Assembly: GCA_022827195.1 (NCBI GenBank)
Contig: JAJDTL010000050.1
Span: 1-64,000, forward strand
Length of the DNA stretch: 64,000 nt
Direction: 5' to 3'
From: Caldilineaceae bacterium
GTDB taxonomy: Bacteria > Chloroflexota > Anaerolineae > Caldilineales > Caldilineaceae
Position numbers and translations under genes: made by a program. The stretch's first letter is position 1, and the number at the start of each line of letters is the position of its first letter. Shown here in pieces: positions 1 through 8,457 of this stretch. The notes under the pieces are model-generated. The model saw only the letters and a program-made list of their open reading frames with translations. It did not search any database and had not been told where the DNA came from.

Positions 1-230
1 CAAACAATCTGGCATGCGTTGGTCGCGTAACGGCGCACAAGCCATGCTCGCTTTGCGTTCCACCTTGCTCAGCCCTCACCCGATACATTCACTTCAGCTT
101 CTTGGCTTGTCGCCTTAGACAATAATTCGGGATGCACCCGCCGGGGGGGTGTTTCCCCTACCTTCGAAGGCGATCAGTCAGACGCACGCAATCACAATCC
201 GACCGGCCAACGGATGCTGCGCACCGGCAT

Positions 231-1004
231 TCACGGCTTGCGCGCGATGAAGATCAGGCGTTCGCTGTACGGGTGAAACGGGCTGCCGTCGAAGTCGCCC
301 AGCAGATCATCGACCGCGAATCCGGCCTTTTCGAGCAGCCGGCCGCCCTCGTCGGGCCACCAGAAGCGGAGCGGGAAGGAGAGCCGTGTCTGCGTGCTGC
401 GCCCGTCAGGAAATAGCTCCTCGTAGATGAAGAGGGTGTGCTGGAGCTGGCGGGCAGCGTCCAGAGAACGGGTCGTCCACTTCAACACTTCGGTGTTGCG
501 GTCCGCGTCCTCCCAGCGATCGGCCAGCTCCTGAACGCCCGAAATCGACTCCAGATAGGCAGTGTCCGGATTGAAGAGATCGACCAGAAGCAGGCCGCCG
601 GCGCGCAGATGCCTGTAGGCGCATTCCAGCGCCTGTAGCTGCTCAGCCTGGGTCGTCAGGTGCATCAGCGTATTGCTTACGACAAAGACGAAGTCAAACG
701 CGGTCTGCGCGAGTTGGAAGGCCGTCATATCCGCCTGAACCAGTCCGATACGGGACGCGAGGCCGTGTTGCGCGGCTTTGCCGCGGGCGAGCGCCAGCAG
801 CGCGCCGCTCCTGTCAATCCCGACCGGGTCACAGCCGGCTTCGGCCAACGGGATCAGGACGCGGCCGGTCCCGCAGCCAAGTTCCAGCGCGGCGCGGCCG
901 GCCCTTCGGGCCGTCTGAACGACCAGCGCAATGTCGTCGGTGTAGTCGCGGTAGTCACCGTCATAGAAACGGGCGAAGGCATCGAAGTCTACTTGCCCTG
1001 ACAT
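231..1004 (-). CDS. class I SAM-dependent methyltransferase
   Basis: A 257-residue soluble protein with a Rossmann-type methyltransferase fold. Motif I is ALELGCGTGRVLIPLA near residue 40, followed by an acidic strand end (VGIDRS) and a motif resembling DFVFVVSNTLMHL. It should transfer a methyl group from S-adenosylmethionine to an unidentified small molecule or protein. The ATG at 1004 is chosen over one 23 codons upstream because GGAGG lies about 9 bases before it and the upstream extension is proline-rich and unconserved-looking. It is divergent from greA, and nothing nearby identifies the substrate. The family is clear; the substrate is unknown. Confidence 0.88.
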   Translation of the reverse strand: MSGQVDFDAFARFYDGDYRDYTDDIALVVQTARRAGRAALELGCGTGRVLIPLAEAGCDPVGIDRSGALLALARGKAAQHGLASRIGLVQADMTAFQLAQTAFDFVFVVSNTLMHLTTQAEQLQALECAYRHLRAGGLLLVDLFNPDTAYLESISGVQELADRWEDADRNTEVLKWTTRSLDAARQLQHTLFIYEELFPDGRSTQTRLSFPLRFWWPDEGGRLLEKAGFAVDDLLGDFDGSPFHPYSERLIFIARKP

Positions 1005-1096
1005 CGGTCGCAACCTCCACAAAACCGGCGGCGGCACCGGTGGTCCCGCCGGATAGGGCGCGACAGCCGGCACTGCTCACCAAACGCCTCTGTTTT

Positions 1097-1125
1097 TTGC
1101 GCCGTTCAGGCAATTGGTCTATAAT
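1097..1125 (+). promoter_or_regulatory. sigma-70-type promoter for greA-lysS
   Basis: A -35 box TTGCGC (1097-1102) and a perfect -10 box TATAAT (1120-1125) are separated by 17 bases. Transcription would start near 1132 and leave a leader of about 145 bases before greA. The spacing and the perfect -10 make this one of the best promoter matches in the window. Confidence 0.72.
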
Positions 1126-1171
1126 CGTACCAGATAAAGAGTTGCATGTGCCCCTGCCCGCGGGGGGCGGT

Positions 1172-1232
1172 GCCGACCTGGTGAAACGGGTCGGCGTTTA
1201 CTTTCATGGGGCCGCTTCGACGTCGGCGGCCC
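1172..1232 (+). promoter_or_regulatory. two stem-loops in the greA leader
   Basis: The first stem pairs GCCGACC (1172-1178) with GGTCGGC (1189-1195). The second pairs GGGCCGC (1209-1215) with GCGGCCC (1226-1232). Neither is followed by a run of T, so they are not intrinsic terminators. They may stabilise the leader or affect translation of greA. Role inferred only from structure. Confidence 0.4.
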
Positions 1233-1276
1233 GACCATAGGCGCGCAATACGTTGCGCAATCAGCGAGCGAAAACC

Positions 1277-1753
1277 ATGAGTGAAAGCCCAGTTTACCTG
1301 ACCCAAAGCGGCCTGGATGCTCTGCAGGAGGAGTTGGATTATCTTGTCGGTGAGCGACGACAGGAGATTGCCCAGCAGATCGCCGAAGCCAAGGCTGAAG
1401 GCGACCTGAGAGAAAACGCCGGCTACGACGAGGCCAAGAACGCTCAGGCATTTGTCGAGGGGCGAATCCGCGAGCTGAAGGTCAAGATCCATAATGCGCA
1501 GATTATCGACGAATCGGAGACTCCGGACAACCTGGTGGCCCTGGGGCGCCGGGTAGTCGTGCGCGAAAACGGCTACAACGACGAGGAGGTCTACACGATC
1601 GTTGGTTCGACCGAAACCGATCCGACCAATGGGCGCATCAGCAACGAAAGCCCGATCGGCAAGGCATTGATCGGCCGTACAGCGGGCGAGGTGGTGCGCG
1701 TCGAGGCGCCGGCAGGAGAGATTGAGTTCGAGATCGTCCGCGTTGAAGGCTGA
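1277..1753 (+). CDS. greA: transcription elongation factor GreA
   Basis: A 158-residue GreA. The N-terminal coiled-coil begins LTQSGLDALQEELDYL and carries the characteristic acidic tip (EGDLRENAGYDEAKNAQ). The C-terminal FKBP-like domain contains NGRISNESPIGKALIGR. GreA stimulates transcript cleavage by RNA polymerase to rescue backtracked complexes. Length matches the family. The start at 1277 (MSESPVYLTQ) gives the standard N-terminus; an in-frame ATG eight codons upstream adds a non-homologous tail. It is followed 59 bases later by lysS, a common pairing, and probably shares its promoter. Confidence 0.97.
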   Translation: MSESPVYLTQSGLDALQEELDYLVGERRQEIAQQIAEAKAEGDLRENAGYDEAKNAQAFVEGRIRELKVKIHNAQIIDESETPDNLVALGRRVVVRENGYNDEEVYTIVGSTETDPTNGRISNESPIGKALIGRTAGEVVRVEAPAGEIEFEIVRVEG

Positions 1754-1812
1754 ATGTCTCCCCGTTCATTGACAGCCATTGATAAACGGCGCGCCGGGCA
1801 GGAGCATGAATT

Positions 1813-3387
1813 GTGAAAGATGCCAGCCGGCTGTTCGACCCCGAAAACCTGAGCGACCAGGAGCAGAGCCGTCTGCAGAAGCTGGACGCCTTGCGCGCGC
1901 GCGGGGTCGACCCCTATCCGGCGCGGGTCAAGCGCACGCATTCGATTGCCGGTGCCCGCGCGCTCTATGACGACGGCGCCGCGCAGCAGCCGACCGTGAG
2001 TGTGGCCGGCCGGCTCAAGCGCATCCGCGTGATGGGCAAGGTCAGTTTCGCCGATCTGGACGATGGCAGCGCCCAGATCCAGCTTTTCGTCCAGCGGGAC
2101 AACCTGCCCGACGGCTGGTACAACGAGGTCTGGAAGCGGCTTATCGATCTGGGTGATTTTGTCAGCGCAACCGGGGCGCTGTCAGTGACGCGCAGCGGCG
2201 AGCTGAGCGTCACCGTGGACGAGATCGACTTCCTGGCCAAAGCGCTCAAGCCGATGCCGGACAAATGGCACGGCGTGCGCGACCCGGAGGTCCGCTATCG
2301 CCGGCGATACGTCGACCTGCTGGCCAACGAAGAGGCGCGCGACCTGTTCCGCGCGCGGGCCGCGGTCGTGCGCGCGCTGCGCGCCTATCTGGACGACGCC
2401 GGCTTCCACGAGGTCGAGACGCCGATCCTGCAACCGATCTACGGCGGCGCGGCTGCACAGCCCTTCATCACCCACCACAATCAGCTCCACCAGGACCTTT
2501 ATCTGCGCATCAGCTTCGAGCTGTATCTGAAGCGGCTGATCGTCGGCGGCTTTCCCGCGGTCTACGAGATCGGGCGCGATTTCCGCAACGAAGGCGTCAG
2601 CTTCAAACACAATCCCGAATTCACACAGCTCGAGTTTTACGAGGCATACGCCGACTACGAAGATGTGATGCGCCGCACTGAAGAGATGGTCGCCTTCACC
2701 GCCGAACAGGTGACCGGCAGCCCGATCGTCGAGTGGCAGGGGCATACCATCGACTTTTCACCGCCCTGGCCGCGCCTGCCCCTGCGCCAGGCGATTCTAG
2801 ACGCTTCCGGCATCGACTACGAACAGTTTGCCGACGCGGACAGCCTGCGCGCGCAGATGCGCAGCCGCGGTATCGAAGCCGCGTCCGAGGCGAATTGGGG
2901 CAAATTGGTGGACCAGCTGCTCACGAAATTCTGCGAGCACGCGCTCATACAGCCCACTTTTCTGGTCGATTACCCGCGCGATCTCAGTCCGCTGGCGAAG
3001 GGGATGCCGAATGATGAACGGCTGGTCGAGCGTTTCGAAGGCTTTGCCGCGGGGATGGAGCTCTGCAACGCATTCACCGAGCTGAACGACCCCGTCGACC
3101 AGCTGCAGCGGTTTCTCGACGAAAGCTACCGGGCGGCGCAGGGCGATGAGGAGGCGCATCCGGTCGATGTCGATTACGTCGAGGCGCTCAGCTATGGGAT
3201 GCCTCCCACCGGCGGTTTCGGCATGGGCATAGACCGCCTGACGATGCTGCTCACCGACCGCGACACGATTCGCGAGGTGATCCTGTTCCCCCACCTGCGC
3301 GAGATCGATGAGGTCCCCGGCGACGCTGAGGACGCGCCGGAGGCCTCCGACGAAGTGGCGGTACACGCTGGCAGCGGCGCTGAATAG
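1813..3387 (+). CDS. lysS: lysyl-tRNA synthetase, class II
   Basis: A 524-residue class II LysRS that charges tRNA-Lys in the cytoplasm. An OB-fold anticodon-binding domain (VAGRLKRIRVMGKVSFADL, about residue 65) precedes the catalytic core. Motif 2 is EIGRDFRNEG near residue 255 and motif 3 is GGFGMGIDRL near residue 475. It starts at a GTG with AGGAG eight bases upstream. The last 30 or so residues form an acidic, alanine-rich tail beyond the usual end, so the protein is slightly longer than typical LysS. Co-directional with greA. Confidence 0.97.
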   Translation: MKDASRLFDPENLSDQEQSRLQKLDALRARGVDPYPARVKRTHSIAGARALYDDGAAQQPTVSVAGRLKRIRVMGKVSFADLDDGSAQIQLFVQRDNLPDGWYNEVWKRLIDLGDFVSATGALSVTRSGELSVTVDEIDFLAKALKPMPDKWHGVRDPEVRYRRRYVDLLANEEARDLFRARAAVVRALRAYLDDAGFHEVETPILQPIYGGAAAQPFITHHNQLHQDLYLRISFELYLKRLIVGGFPAVYEIGRDFRNEGVSFKHNPEFTQLEFYEAYADYEDVMRRTEEMVAFTAEQVTGSPIVEWQGHTIDFSPPWPRLPLRQAILDASGIDYEQFADADSLRAQMRSRGIEAASEANWGKLVDQLLTKFCEHALIQPTFLVDYPRDLSPLAKGMPNDERLVERFEGFAAGMELCNAFTELNDPVDQLQRFLDESYRAAQGDEEAHPVDVDYVEALSYGMPPTGGFGMGIDRLTMLLTDRDTIREVILFPHLREIDEVPGDAEDAPEASDEVAVHAGSGAE

Positions 3388-3476
3388 GCTGGACGCGGCG
3401 GCAAGCCTGCCGCGCAACGGCGGCATATCGCACTGCAATTGGACGATTAGGCCTGTTCGGAAATCGGTATTCGTAT

Positions 3477-3504
3477 TTGCCGCCTTCCGAATTCATGGTA
3501 TAAT
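3477..3504 (+). promoter_or_regulatory. promoter upstream of tatA
   Basis: TTGCCG (3477-3482) and a perfect TATAAT (3499-3504) lie 16 bases apart, and TGG just before the -10 gives an extended -10. The leader to tatA would be about 65 bases. Confidence 0.65.
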
Positions 3505-3574
3505 GCAGCGGTTTAGAAAGTAAGACCAACACCGACGATGCGCTCCGCATTTTGTGAGCTAAGGAGCTTAGCAC

Positions 3575-3853
3575 ATGCTTTCATTAGGAACACCTGAGTT
3601 GTCCCTGTTTCTGATTGGTCCGACGCTGGGCCCGACAGAGTTGATCCTGATTTTGGTGATTGTCGTCATTTTCTTTGGCGTTGGACGGCTGCCGGAGGTG
3701 TTCGGCGGCTTGGGCAAAGGCATTCGCGAGTTCCGCCGGGCCGCCAAGGATGGGGAGGAAGAGGAAGGCTCAGAGCAGGCAGATGCAGCCCCCGCTGAGG
3801 AGAGCGCTGAGCCTGCAGTGGCTTCGGAGGCAAATCCACCGGAAAAAGCATGA
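3575..3853 (+). CDS. tatA: TatA-family twin-arginine translocase subunit
   Basis: A 92-residue protein with one N-terminal transmembrane helix ([20 protein letters not shown]) followed by the amphipathic [14 protein letters not shown] helix and an acidic tail. This is the TatA/TatE layout. TatA forms the pore for folded, twin-arginine-signal proteins. AAGGAG lies eight bases before the ATG. No tatC is adjacent. At least two Tat-type substrates occur in this window (14711-16312 and 21334-22620). TatB is the alternative; the short tail favours TatA. Confidence 0.9.
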   Translation: MLSLGTPELSLFLIGPTLGPTELILILVIVVIFFGVGRLPEVFGGLGKGIREFRRAAKDGEEEEGSEQADAAPAEESAEPAVASEANPPEKA

Positions 3854-3923
3854 CAGTGGCTGCGCTGACAACGCGGCTTTCCCTGTATTGCCACACTTCT
3901 TGCATCTGATCTTCGTGCGTAGC

Positions 3924-3958
3924 GGCCCGGTACCTTCGCTCGGTGTTCGGGCCTTTTT
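3924..3958 (+). terminator. rho-independent terminator after tatA
   Basis: GGCCCG (3924-3929) pairs with CGGGCC (3948-3953), immediately followed by TTTTT. It lies 70 bases downstream of the tatA stop. Confidence 0.75.
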
Positions 3959-4057
3959 GTCTGCGCATGGATAACGCAGCCGCGACGACGACTGAACTGC
4001 AGCCGGCTGCCGAGGCGAGCAGCCAACCGCTGCCCGCTGAATTTTCCGAGGTGAACG

Positions 4058-4276
4058 ATGGATTTTTTTTTGATGATCGCAACGGTAATTATCGCCATCA
4101 CCTTGATCGGCATCGTCCTGTTGCAAGGTCAGGGTAGCGGCCTCGGTACTGCCTTCGGCGGCGATGCCGGCATCCATCGCACGCGTCGCGGCGTGGAAAA
4201 AACGATGTTCAATTTGACGCTGACGCTGGCGTCTCTCTTTCTCCTGCTCAGTCTGGTGACCGTTGCCCTTCATTAG
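4058..4276 (+). CDS. secG: preprotein translocase subunit SecG
   Basis: A 72-residue membrane protein with two hydrophobic segments flanking the family signature VLLQGQGSGLGTAFGG and the charged loop RTRRGVEK. SecG assists SecYEG in moving unfolded proteins across the membrane. GAGGTGA precedes the ATG. Length and signature fit the family well. Confidence 0.93.
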   Translation: MDFFLMIATVIIAITLIGIVLLQGQGSGLGTAFGGDAGIHRTRRGVEKTMFNLTLTLASLFLLLSLVTVALH

Positions 4277-4359
4277 CGGTCCTTAGTCGTCAGTTTTTAA
4301 TTTTCAGTGGCGGTCCAGGGCACGTCTCCGGGCGGTTGCTGAAAACTAGAAACTTTCCC

Positions 4360-6147
4360 ATGACGGATCAGCAATCCTTCGATAGGTCGGCCAATCCGGG
4401 GCTGCAGAGTGCGCCCCCTCCGCCTCCCCTGCACTCGACTCAATCAGGACATCTGCCGGGGCCGGCCGCGCTGCCGGAGTCGTCCCCGCCATTGGGCCGC
4501 TATATCCGCTGGCAGTTGCTGCTCGCGGTCGTAGGCATTGCGCTGCTGACCCTCCTGATGGGCGTTACGGCATACAACGTCTCGACTGCCCTGGTCCCGG
4601 AGCGGGGCGGTGTCTTCCGCGAAGGCGTCGCCGGCAACCCCCAATACATAAACCCGCTCCTGTGCCACACCCATGACATCGACCGCGACCTGTGCAGACT
4701 CCTCTTCCGCGGCCTGACCCGCCTCGATCAACAGGGGCAGGTCGTGCCGGACCTGGCCGAGTCCTGGTCCGCCCCGGATGGGCTCGCCTATACCTTTCGC
4801 CTGAAAGAAAATCAGTACTGGCATGACGGCAATCCCGTAACTATCGATGATGTGCTGTTTACGATCGAAATGATGCAGAGCCCGGATTCGCCGATTCTGC
4901 CCGATCTGGCCGAGCTGTGGCGCTCTGTCACGGTCGAACGGGTCAATGACCGCGCGGTGCGCCTCCTGCTCGACGAGCCGTTTGCGCCGTTCCTCCAATT
5001 CACGACGGTCGGGCTGCTGCCTAAACATATCTGGCAAAACGTGCCCCCGACACAACTGCGCGAGAGCCCCTACAATCTGCACCCGGTTGGCAACGGCCCG
5101 ATGCGGGTGACCTTCGCCTCGGCACAGCTATTGCGCCTCGAACGCAATCCGTACTCCGGTGAAGACATACCCATGATCTCCGCCCTGGAGTTTCACTTCT
5201 ATCCCGATTACCCTTCGATCTATGCCGCCTACGCCGATGGCCAGCTCGACGGCGTCAGCCAGGTGATGCAGGGGGATATCCAGCTGGTCCAGGACCGGAC
5301 CGATCTGCAGCTTTTCTCCGCGCCGCTGTCGACCTATGTCGGCCTGACCTTTAACCTGCAGAACCCGGATGTCCCTTTCTTGCAGGATGCGAGCGTGCGG
5401 CGCGCGCTCTATCATGCGCTCGATCGCGAACGGTTGCTCGAAGAGGCGGTCGGCGGGCACGGTCTGCTGGCGCCGTCTCCGATTCCGTCGAACAAGTGGG
5501 GCCACGCGCCGGACACGCCCTCCTACGACTATGACCCGGACGAGGCGCGGCGCCTCCTGGACGGGAGCGGCTGGGTCGATAGCGACGGCGACGGCACGCG
5601 CGACAAGGATGGGCGGCCGATGCAACTCATCCTGCTGACAAACGATGATGCCGCCCGCATCGCCCTTATCGAGCAGATCGCGGCGGACTGGCAGTCAGTC
5701 GGCGTCAAAGCCGTCGCGCAGAGCGTCACTTTCGGCGGGCTGGTCAATGACTTTCTGGTGCCGCGCCGCTTTGACGCCGTGCTCGTCAGCTGGGACATTA
5801 CCGGCGACCCCGACCCCTTCCCTCTCTACCACAGCAGTCAGATCGATATTGGCCAGAACTACGGCGGGTGGGCCAACGATGAAGCCGACGCGTTGATGAC
5901 TGAGGCCAGAAGCACGGTGGACCAGGAGAAGCGCCGCGCGCTCTATGTGCGGTTTCAGCATCTCTTTGCCGCCGACATTCCCGCCATCCCCCTCTACTAC
6001 CCGGCCTATACCTACGGCGTCAGCGAGCGCGTCAAGGCAGTGCAGATCGGACCTCTGAACACGCCGGCCGACCGCTTCGCCACGTTCCCCGACTGGTATA
6101 TTCTTACGCGCCGGGTCCCGGTCAACCAGCAGCTCAGCGAAAGATGA
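4360..6147 (+). CDS. peptide/nickel-type ABC solute-binding protein (family 5), membrane anchored
   Basis: About 595 residues. An N-terminal proline-rich cytoplasmic stretch is followed by one transmembrane segment (LLLAVVGIALLTLLMGV, about residues 50-70) and then a family 5 extracellular solute-binding domain. That domain carries the diagnostic opening YINPLLCHTHDIDRDLCRLL, then RGLTRLDQQGQVVPDLAESW and YTFRLKENQYWHDGNPVT. Such proteins capture oligopeptides or similar ligands for Dpp/Opp-type importers, but no permease or ATPase gene lies beside it. An in-frame TTG at 4336 is an alternative start. It is unusual in using a membrane anchor with a long cytosolic leader rather than a lipobox. 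Confidence 0.88.
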   Translation: MTDQQSFDRSANPGLQSAPPPPPLHSTQSGHLPGPAALPESSPPLGRYIRWQLLLAVVGIALLTLLMGVTAYNVSTALVPERGGVFREGVAGNPQYINPLLCHTHDIDRDLCRLLFRGLTRLDQQGQVVPDLAESWSAPDGLAYTFRLKENQYWHDGNPVTIDDVLFTIEMMQSPDSPILPDLAELWRSVTVERVNDRAVRLLLDEPFAPFLQFTTVGLLPKHIWQNVPPTQLRESPYNLHPVGNGPMRVTFASAQLLRLERNPYSGEDIPMISALEFHFYPDYPSIYAAYADGQLDGVSQVMQGDIQLVQDRTDLQLFSAPLSTYVGLTFNLQNPDVPFLQDASVRRALYHALDRERLLEEAVGGHGLLAPSPIPSNKWGHAPDTPSYDYDPDEARRLLDGSGWVDSDGDGTRDKDGRPMQLILLTNDDAARIALIEQIAADWQSVGVKAVAQSVTFGGLVNDFLVPRRFDAVLVSWDITGDPDPFPLYHSSQIDIGQNYGGWANDEADALMTEARSTVDQEKRRALYVRFQHLFAADIPAIPLYYPAYTYGVSERVKAVQIGPLNTPADRFATFPDWYILTRRVPVNQQLSER

Positions 6148-6225
6148 GCCGCGCAAAGGCGCATCACTGCAGGCTGCGCCTTGAAGCGAGCAATACCGGT
6201 TTGCAGGATACCGGCTGAATTTGAT

Positions 6226-6255
6226 TTGACAGGAAAAAGGCCTGCATGTTATAAG
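6226..6255 (+). promoter_or_regulatory. promoter for tRNA-Leu
   Basis: A perfect -35 TTGACA (6226-6231) and TATAAG (6250-6255) are separated by 18 bases, about 85 bases upstream of the tRNA. Confidence 0.65.
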
Positions 6256-6340
6256 AATCGTTACGGATGTGCAGCGGTGGAGACGGTACTGCCGTCCGTG
6301 TGTGAAGGGTCGGGCCGCCGACCTCTGCAATCGACGTATC

Positions 6341-6427
6341 GCCGCAGTGGCGGAATAGGAAGACGCGCTACGTTCAGGGCGTAGTGGGCATTAGCTCGTG
6401 GGGGTTCAAATCCCTCCTGCGGCACCA
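6341..6427 (+). tRNA. tRNA-Leu (CAG anticodon)
   Basis: Acceptor arms GCCGCAG and CTGCGGC pair perfectly. The anticodon loop TTCAGGG sits on a CTACG/CGTAG stem and gives anticodon CAG. A long variable arm and GGTTCAAAT T-loop identify a type II leucine tRNA. The 3' CCA is encoded (6425-6427). Confidence 0.95.
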
Positions 6428-6429
6428 AA

Positions 6430-6460
6430 GGGACCCAGGTCACAACCCCGGGTTCCTTTT
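6430..6460 (+). terminator. terminator after tRNA-Leu
   Basis: GGGACCC (6430-6436) pairs, with one G-T wobble, with GGGTTCC (6450-6456), followed by TTTT. It begins three bases after the encoded CCA. Confidence 0.6.
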
Positions 6461-6519
6461 CTATCTTTTCCGGATCGCGAGTGGCACGCACCGCGCCCGT
6501 GTCCGGCAAGGGAAGTGTT

Positions 6520-6960
6520 ATGGGCCTTACCCGCGTCGCAATCAATCCAGGACCGGCAGACGCAAGACGGCAGCGCCACCCTGCCTTCCCGGCGCTGCTG
6601 CTGCTCGCGGCTGTCGTTGGCCTCTATTTCATCTTTCAGCATGTCGACCAGCTGCGCGAGTTGACCGCGGTGCAGGCGCAGATCGCGGAGATGCGGCGCA
6701 ACATTACGCTTGGCCAGCAGAGTACGCTGGACCTGCAGGCCCAATTGCGTTACGCGACAAGCGACGAATACATCGTTCAAATGGCGCGCGGTGAGTTGGG
6801 GTACGTCCAGGATGGGGACGAGGTCTATATCCTGCTTGGTGTGCCCGCCGCGGCGGTGGCGAGTTCGCCGCCGGCAGCGCCCGCGGCGGCTGAGGAGGAC
6901 GCCTTCCGCCCGCTGGAATGGAACTGGTGGCAATCCCTGCTGCAGCGGTTCCGCGAATAG
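6520..6960 (+). CDS. DivIC/FtsB-family septum-formation protein
   Basis: About 146 residues: a short basic cytoplasmic tail, one transmembrane helix (ALLLLAAVVGLYFIFQHV), then a coiled-coil heptad region and the family signature DEYIVQMARGELGYVQDGDE. FtsB/DivIC proteins form the periplasmic FtsQLB/DivIB-FtsL bridge of the divisome. Beyond the signature lies an Ala/Pro linker and a W-rich C-terminus. The ATG at 6520 has AAGGGAAG upstream; an in-frame GTG at 6481 is possible. It lies between tRNA genes with no cell-division neighbours. Confidence 0.8.
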   Translation: MGLTRVAINPGPADARRQRHPAFPALLLLAAVVGLYFIFQHVDQLRELTAVQAQIAEMRRNITLGQQSTLDLQAQLRYATSDEYIVQMARGELGYVQDGDEVYILLGVPAAAVASSPPAAPAAAEEDAFRPLEWNWWQSLLQRFRE

Positions 6961-7059
6961 GCGGCAGGCGCCCCCGCACGAAACAGGGTCGGTTCGCATA
7001 CGGAAAAGGTGCCAATTTGACGCACAGCGGCTGCTATGATAGAGTGTTCTGTGCTGTGT

Positions 7060-7131
7060 TGCGGGGTGGAGCAGTGGCAGCTCGTCGGGCTCATAACCCG
7101 AAGGTCGCAGGTTCGAATCCTGCCCCCGCTA
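7060..7131 (+). tRNA. initiator tRNA-fMet (CAT)
   Basis: The anticodon loop CTCATAA sits on a stem with three consecutive G-C pairs (GGG/CCC), and the first acceptor base is unpaired (T opposite T). Both are initiator hallmarks. The T-arm is GCAGG TTCGAAT CCTGC. CCA is not encoded. A possible promoter is TTGACG at 7017-7022 with TAGAGT at 7040-7045, spacing 17. Confidence 0.92.
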
Positions 7132-7146
7132 CCTCAGAGTCAAAGA

Positions 7147-7180
7147 GCCGCCGAACCGAAATCGGTCGGCGGTTCATTTT
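7147..7180 (+). terminator. terminator after tRNA-fMet
   Basis: GCCGCCGA (7147-7154) pairs with TCGGCGGT (7166-7173), with an inner CCG/CGG extension around a small loop, followed by TTCATTTT. It separates the initiator tRNA from the next tRNA. Confidence 0.65.
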
Positions 7181-7187
7181 GCAGTCA

Positions 7188-7261
<74 letters not shown>

Positions 7262-7344
7262 CTTCCCACATTCTTTCAAAACCCAAGAGCCGTTGCGTGC
7301 GGCCACAGCGGGCGTAACGCCGCGCCGGTTCAACGCCGCCGCGC

Positions 7345-8415
7345 TCAGTCCGGGAGCCGGTATGAGCTGGCCTGGATGCAGGTAACGCCCTCGTCGTCCT
7401 GGCCGTAGTAGGCAGTGCAGATCGAGCCGTCGGCGCGCTGCGTCGAGGTCGGATAGCCCAGGTCGCCGTTGGGAAAGTCGTCGCGCAGGACAAGCTCGTT
7501 GTCGATGTCCCAGCTGACGCCGTCGTCGTTGCTCAAACAGGCGCGAATCCCAAAAGGCGCAAAGCGGCGGCCGTAGACGCACAGCAGGCGTCCATCCTGC
7601 AGGCGCAGCATGTGGGGCGGCAGGCCGCGCATCGGCGTCGGCTGCGCGCGGCTCCAGCTGCGCCCGCCGTCGTCCGAGTGGCACTGGTAGAGATGGATGT
7701 TTCCCTCCTGATGCGTGCGCAACTGCGCCAGTACGCGGCCGCCCGGCAGCGCCAGCAGAGCGGGTTCGTAAAAGCCGATCCGGTCGTCGAGCGCGATCAG
7801 AGACGCGCCGGTCCAGGTGCGGCCCTGGTCGTAGGAGGGAACGACGAAGGACGGGCACGGGACCTGGCTCTCGTCGTAGCAGGGCAGCAGCAGGCTTCCG
7901 TCCTCCAGCTCGGTGATCGGGCGCAGCGTGTAGCCGGAGGCAAAGGGGGAGATATCGACGCGCGCGCTCCCGCTCCAGGTGCGCCCGCCGTCCTCCGAGC
8001 GGTGCACGTAGGTGCCCTCGGCGATCGGGTAGGAGCTGGCCCAGGCAAAGCCCTCCCGCCGGTTATAGCCGGTGTAGGCCGCGTCGCCGTCGGCCCTATC
8101 CAGCGAGACAAAGCTGTTTCGCGCCGTGTTTACCAGCAGCACGCCGCTGGAAAGCTGCACCATGCCGGGGTCGTCCATGCCGGCAAAGTCGTAGCCGGCG
8201 ATCACCTGCGGTCCGTCCCAGCTCTGCCCGCCGTCCTTTGAGCGCAGCAGCATATTGAGCAGGCTCGGGTCGAGATGCGTGATGCTCGGGCGGCGCATCG
8301 CCTCGCAGAAGGCCAGCACCCAGTCGCCGTCCTGTAGGATCTTGATGTCCGGCCAAGCGCAGTAGGCGTGCGGGTTCCTGTAGATCAGCTGGTGGGTCAG
8401 GTCCGGCGGGCGCAT
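7345..8415 (-). CDS. sialidase-like BNR/Asp-box beta-propeller protein
   Basis: 356 residues with five Asp-box motifs spaced along the chain (SKDGGQSW, SEDGGRTW, SYDQGRTW, SDDGGRSW, SNDDGVSW). This marks a six-bladed sialidase/neuraminidase-type propeller. The family includes exo-alpha-sialidases that remove sialic acid and related glycan-active enzymes. No signal peptide is seen, so the protein should be cytoplasmic unless exported another way. The catalytic set cannot be fully assigned by eye, so activity on sialic acid is not assured. It lies alone, converging on the tRNA genes. Confidence 0.82.
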   Translation of the reverse strand: MRPPDLTHQLIYRNPHAYCAWPDIKILQDGDWVLAFCEAMRRPSITHLDPSLLNMLLRSKDGGQSWDGPQVIAGYDFAGMDDPGMVQLSSGVLLVNTARNSFVSLDRADGDAAYTGYNRREGFAWASSYPIAEGTYVHRSEDGGRTWSGSARVDISPFASGYTLRPITELEDGSLLLPCYDESQVPCPSFVVPSYDQGRTWTGASLIALDDRIGFYEPALLALPGGRVLAQLRTHQEGNIHLYQCHSDDGGRSWSRAQPTPMRGLPPHMLRLQDGRLLCVYGRRFAPFGIRACLSNDDGVSWDIDNELVLRDDFPNGDLGYPTSTQRADGSICTAYYGQDDEGVTCIQASSYRLPD

Positions 8416-8457
8416 AGAGTATGAATCCCTTCCGAGCGAGAGGTTTGCTTCAGTTAG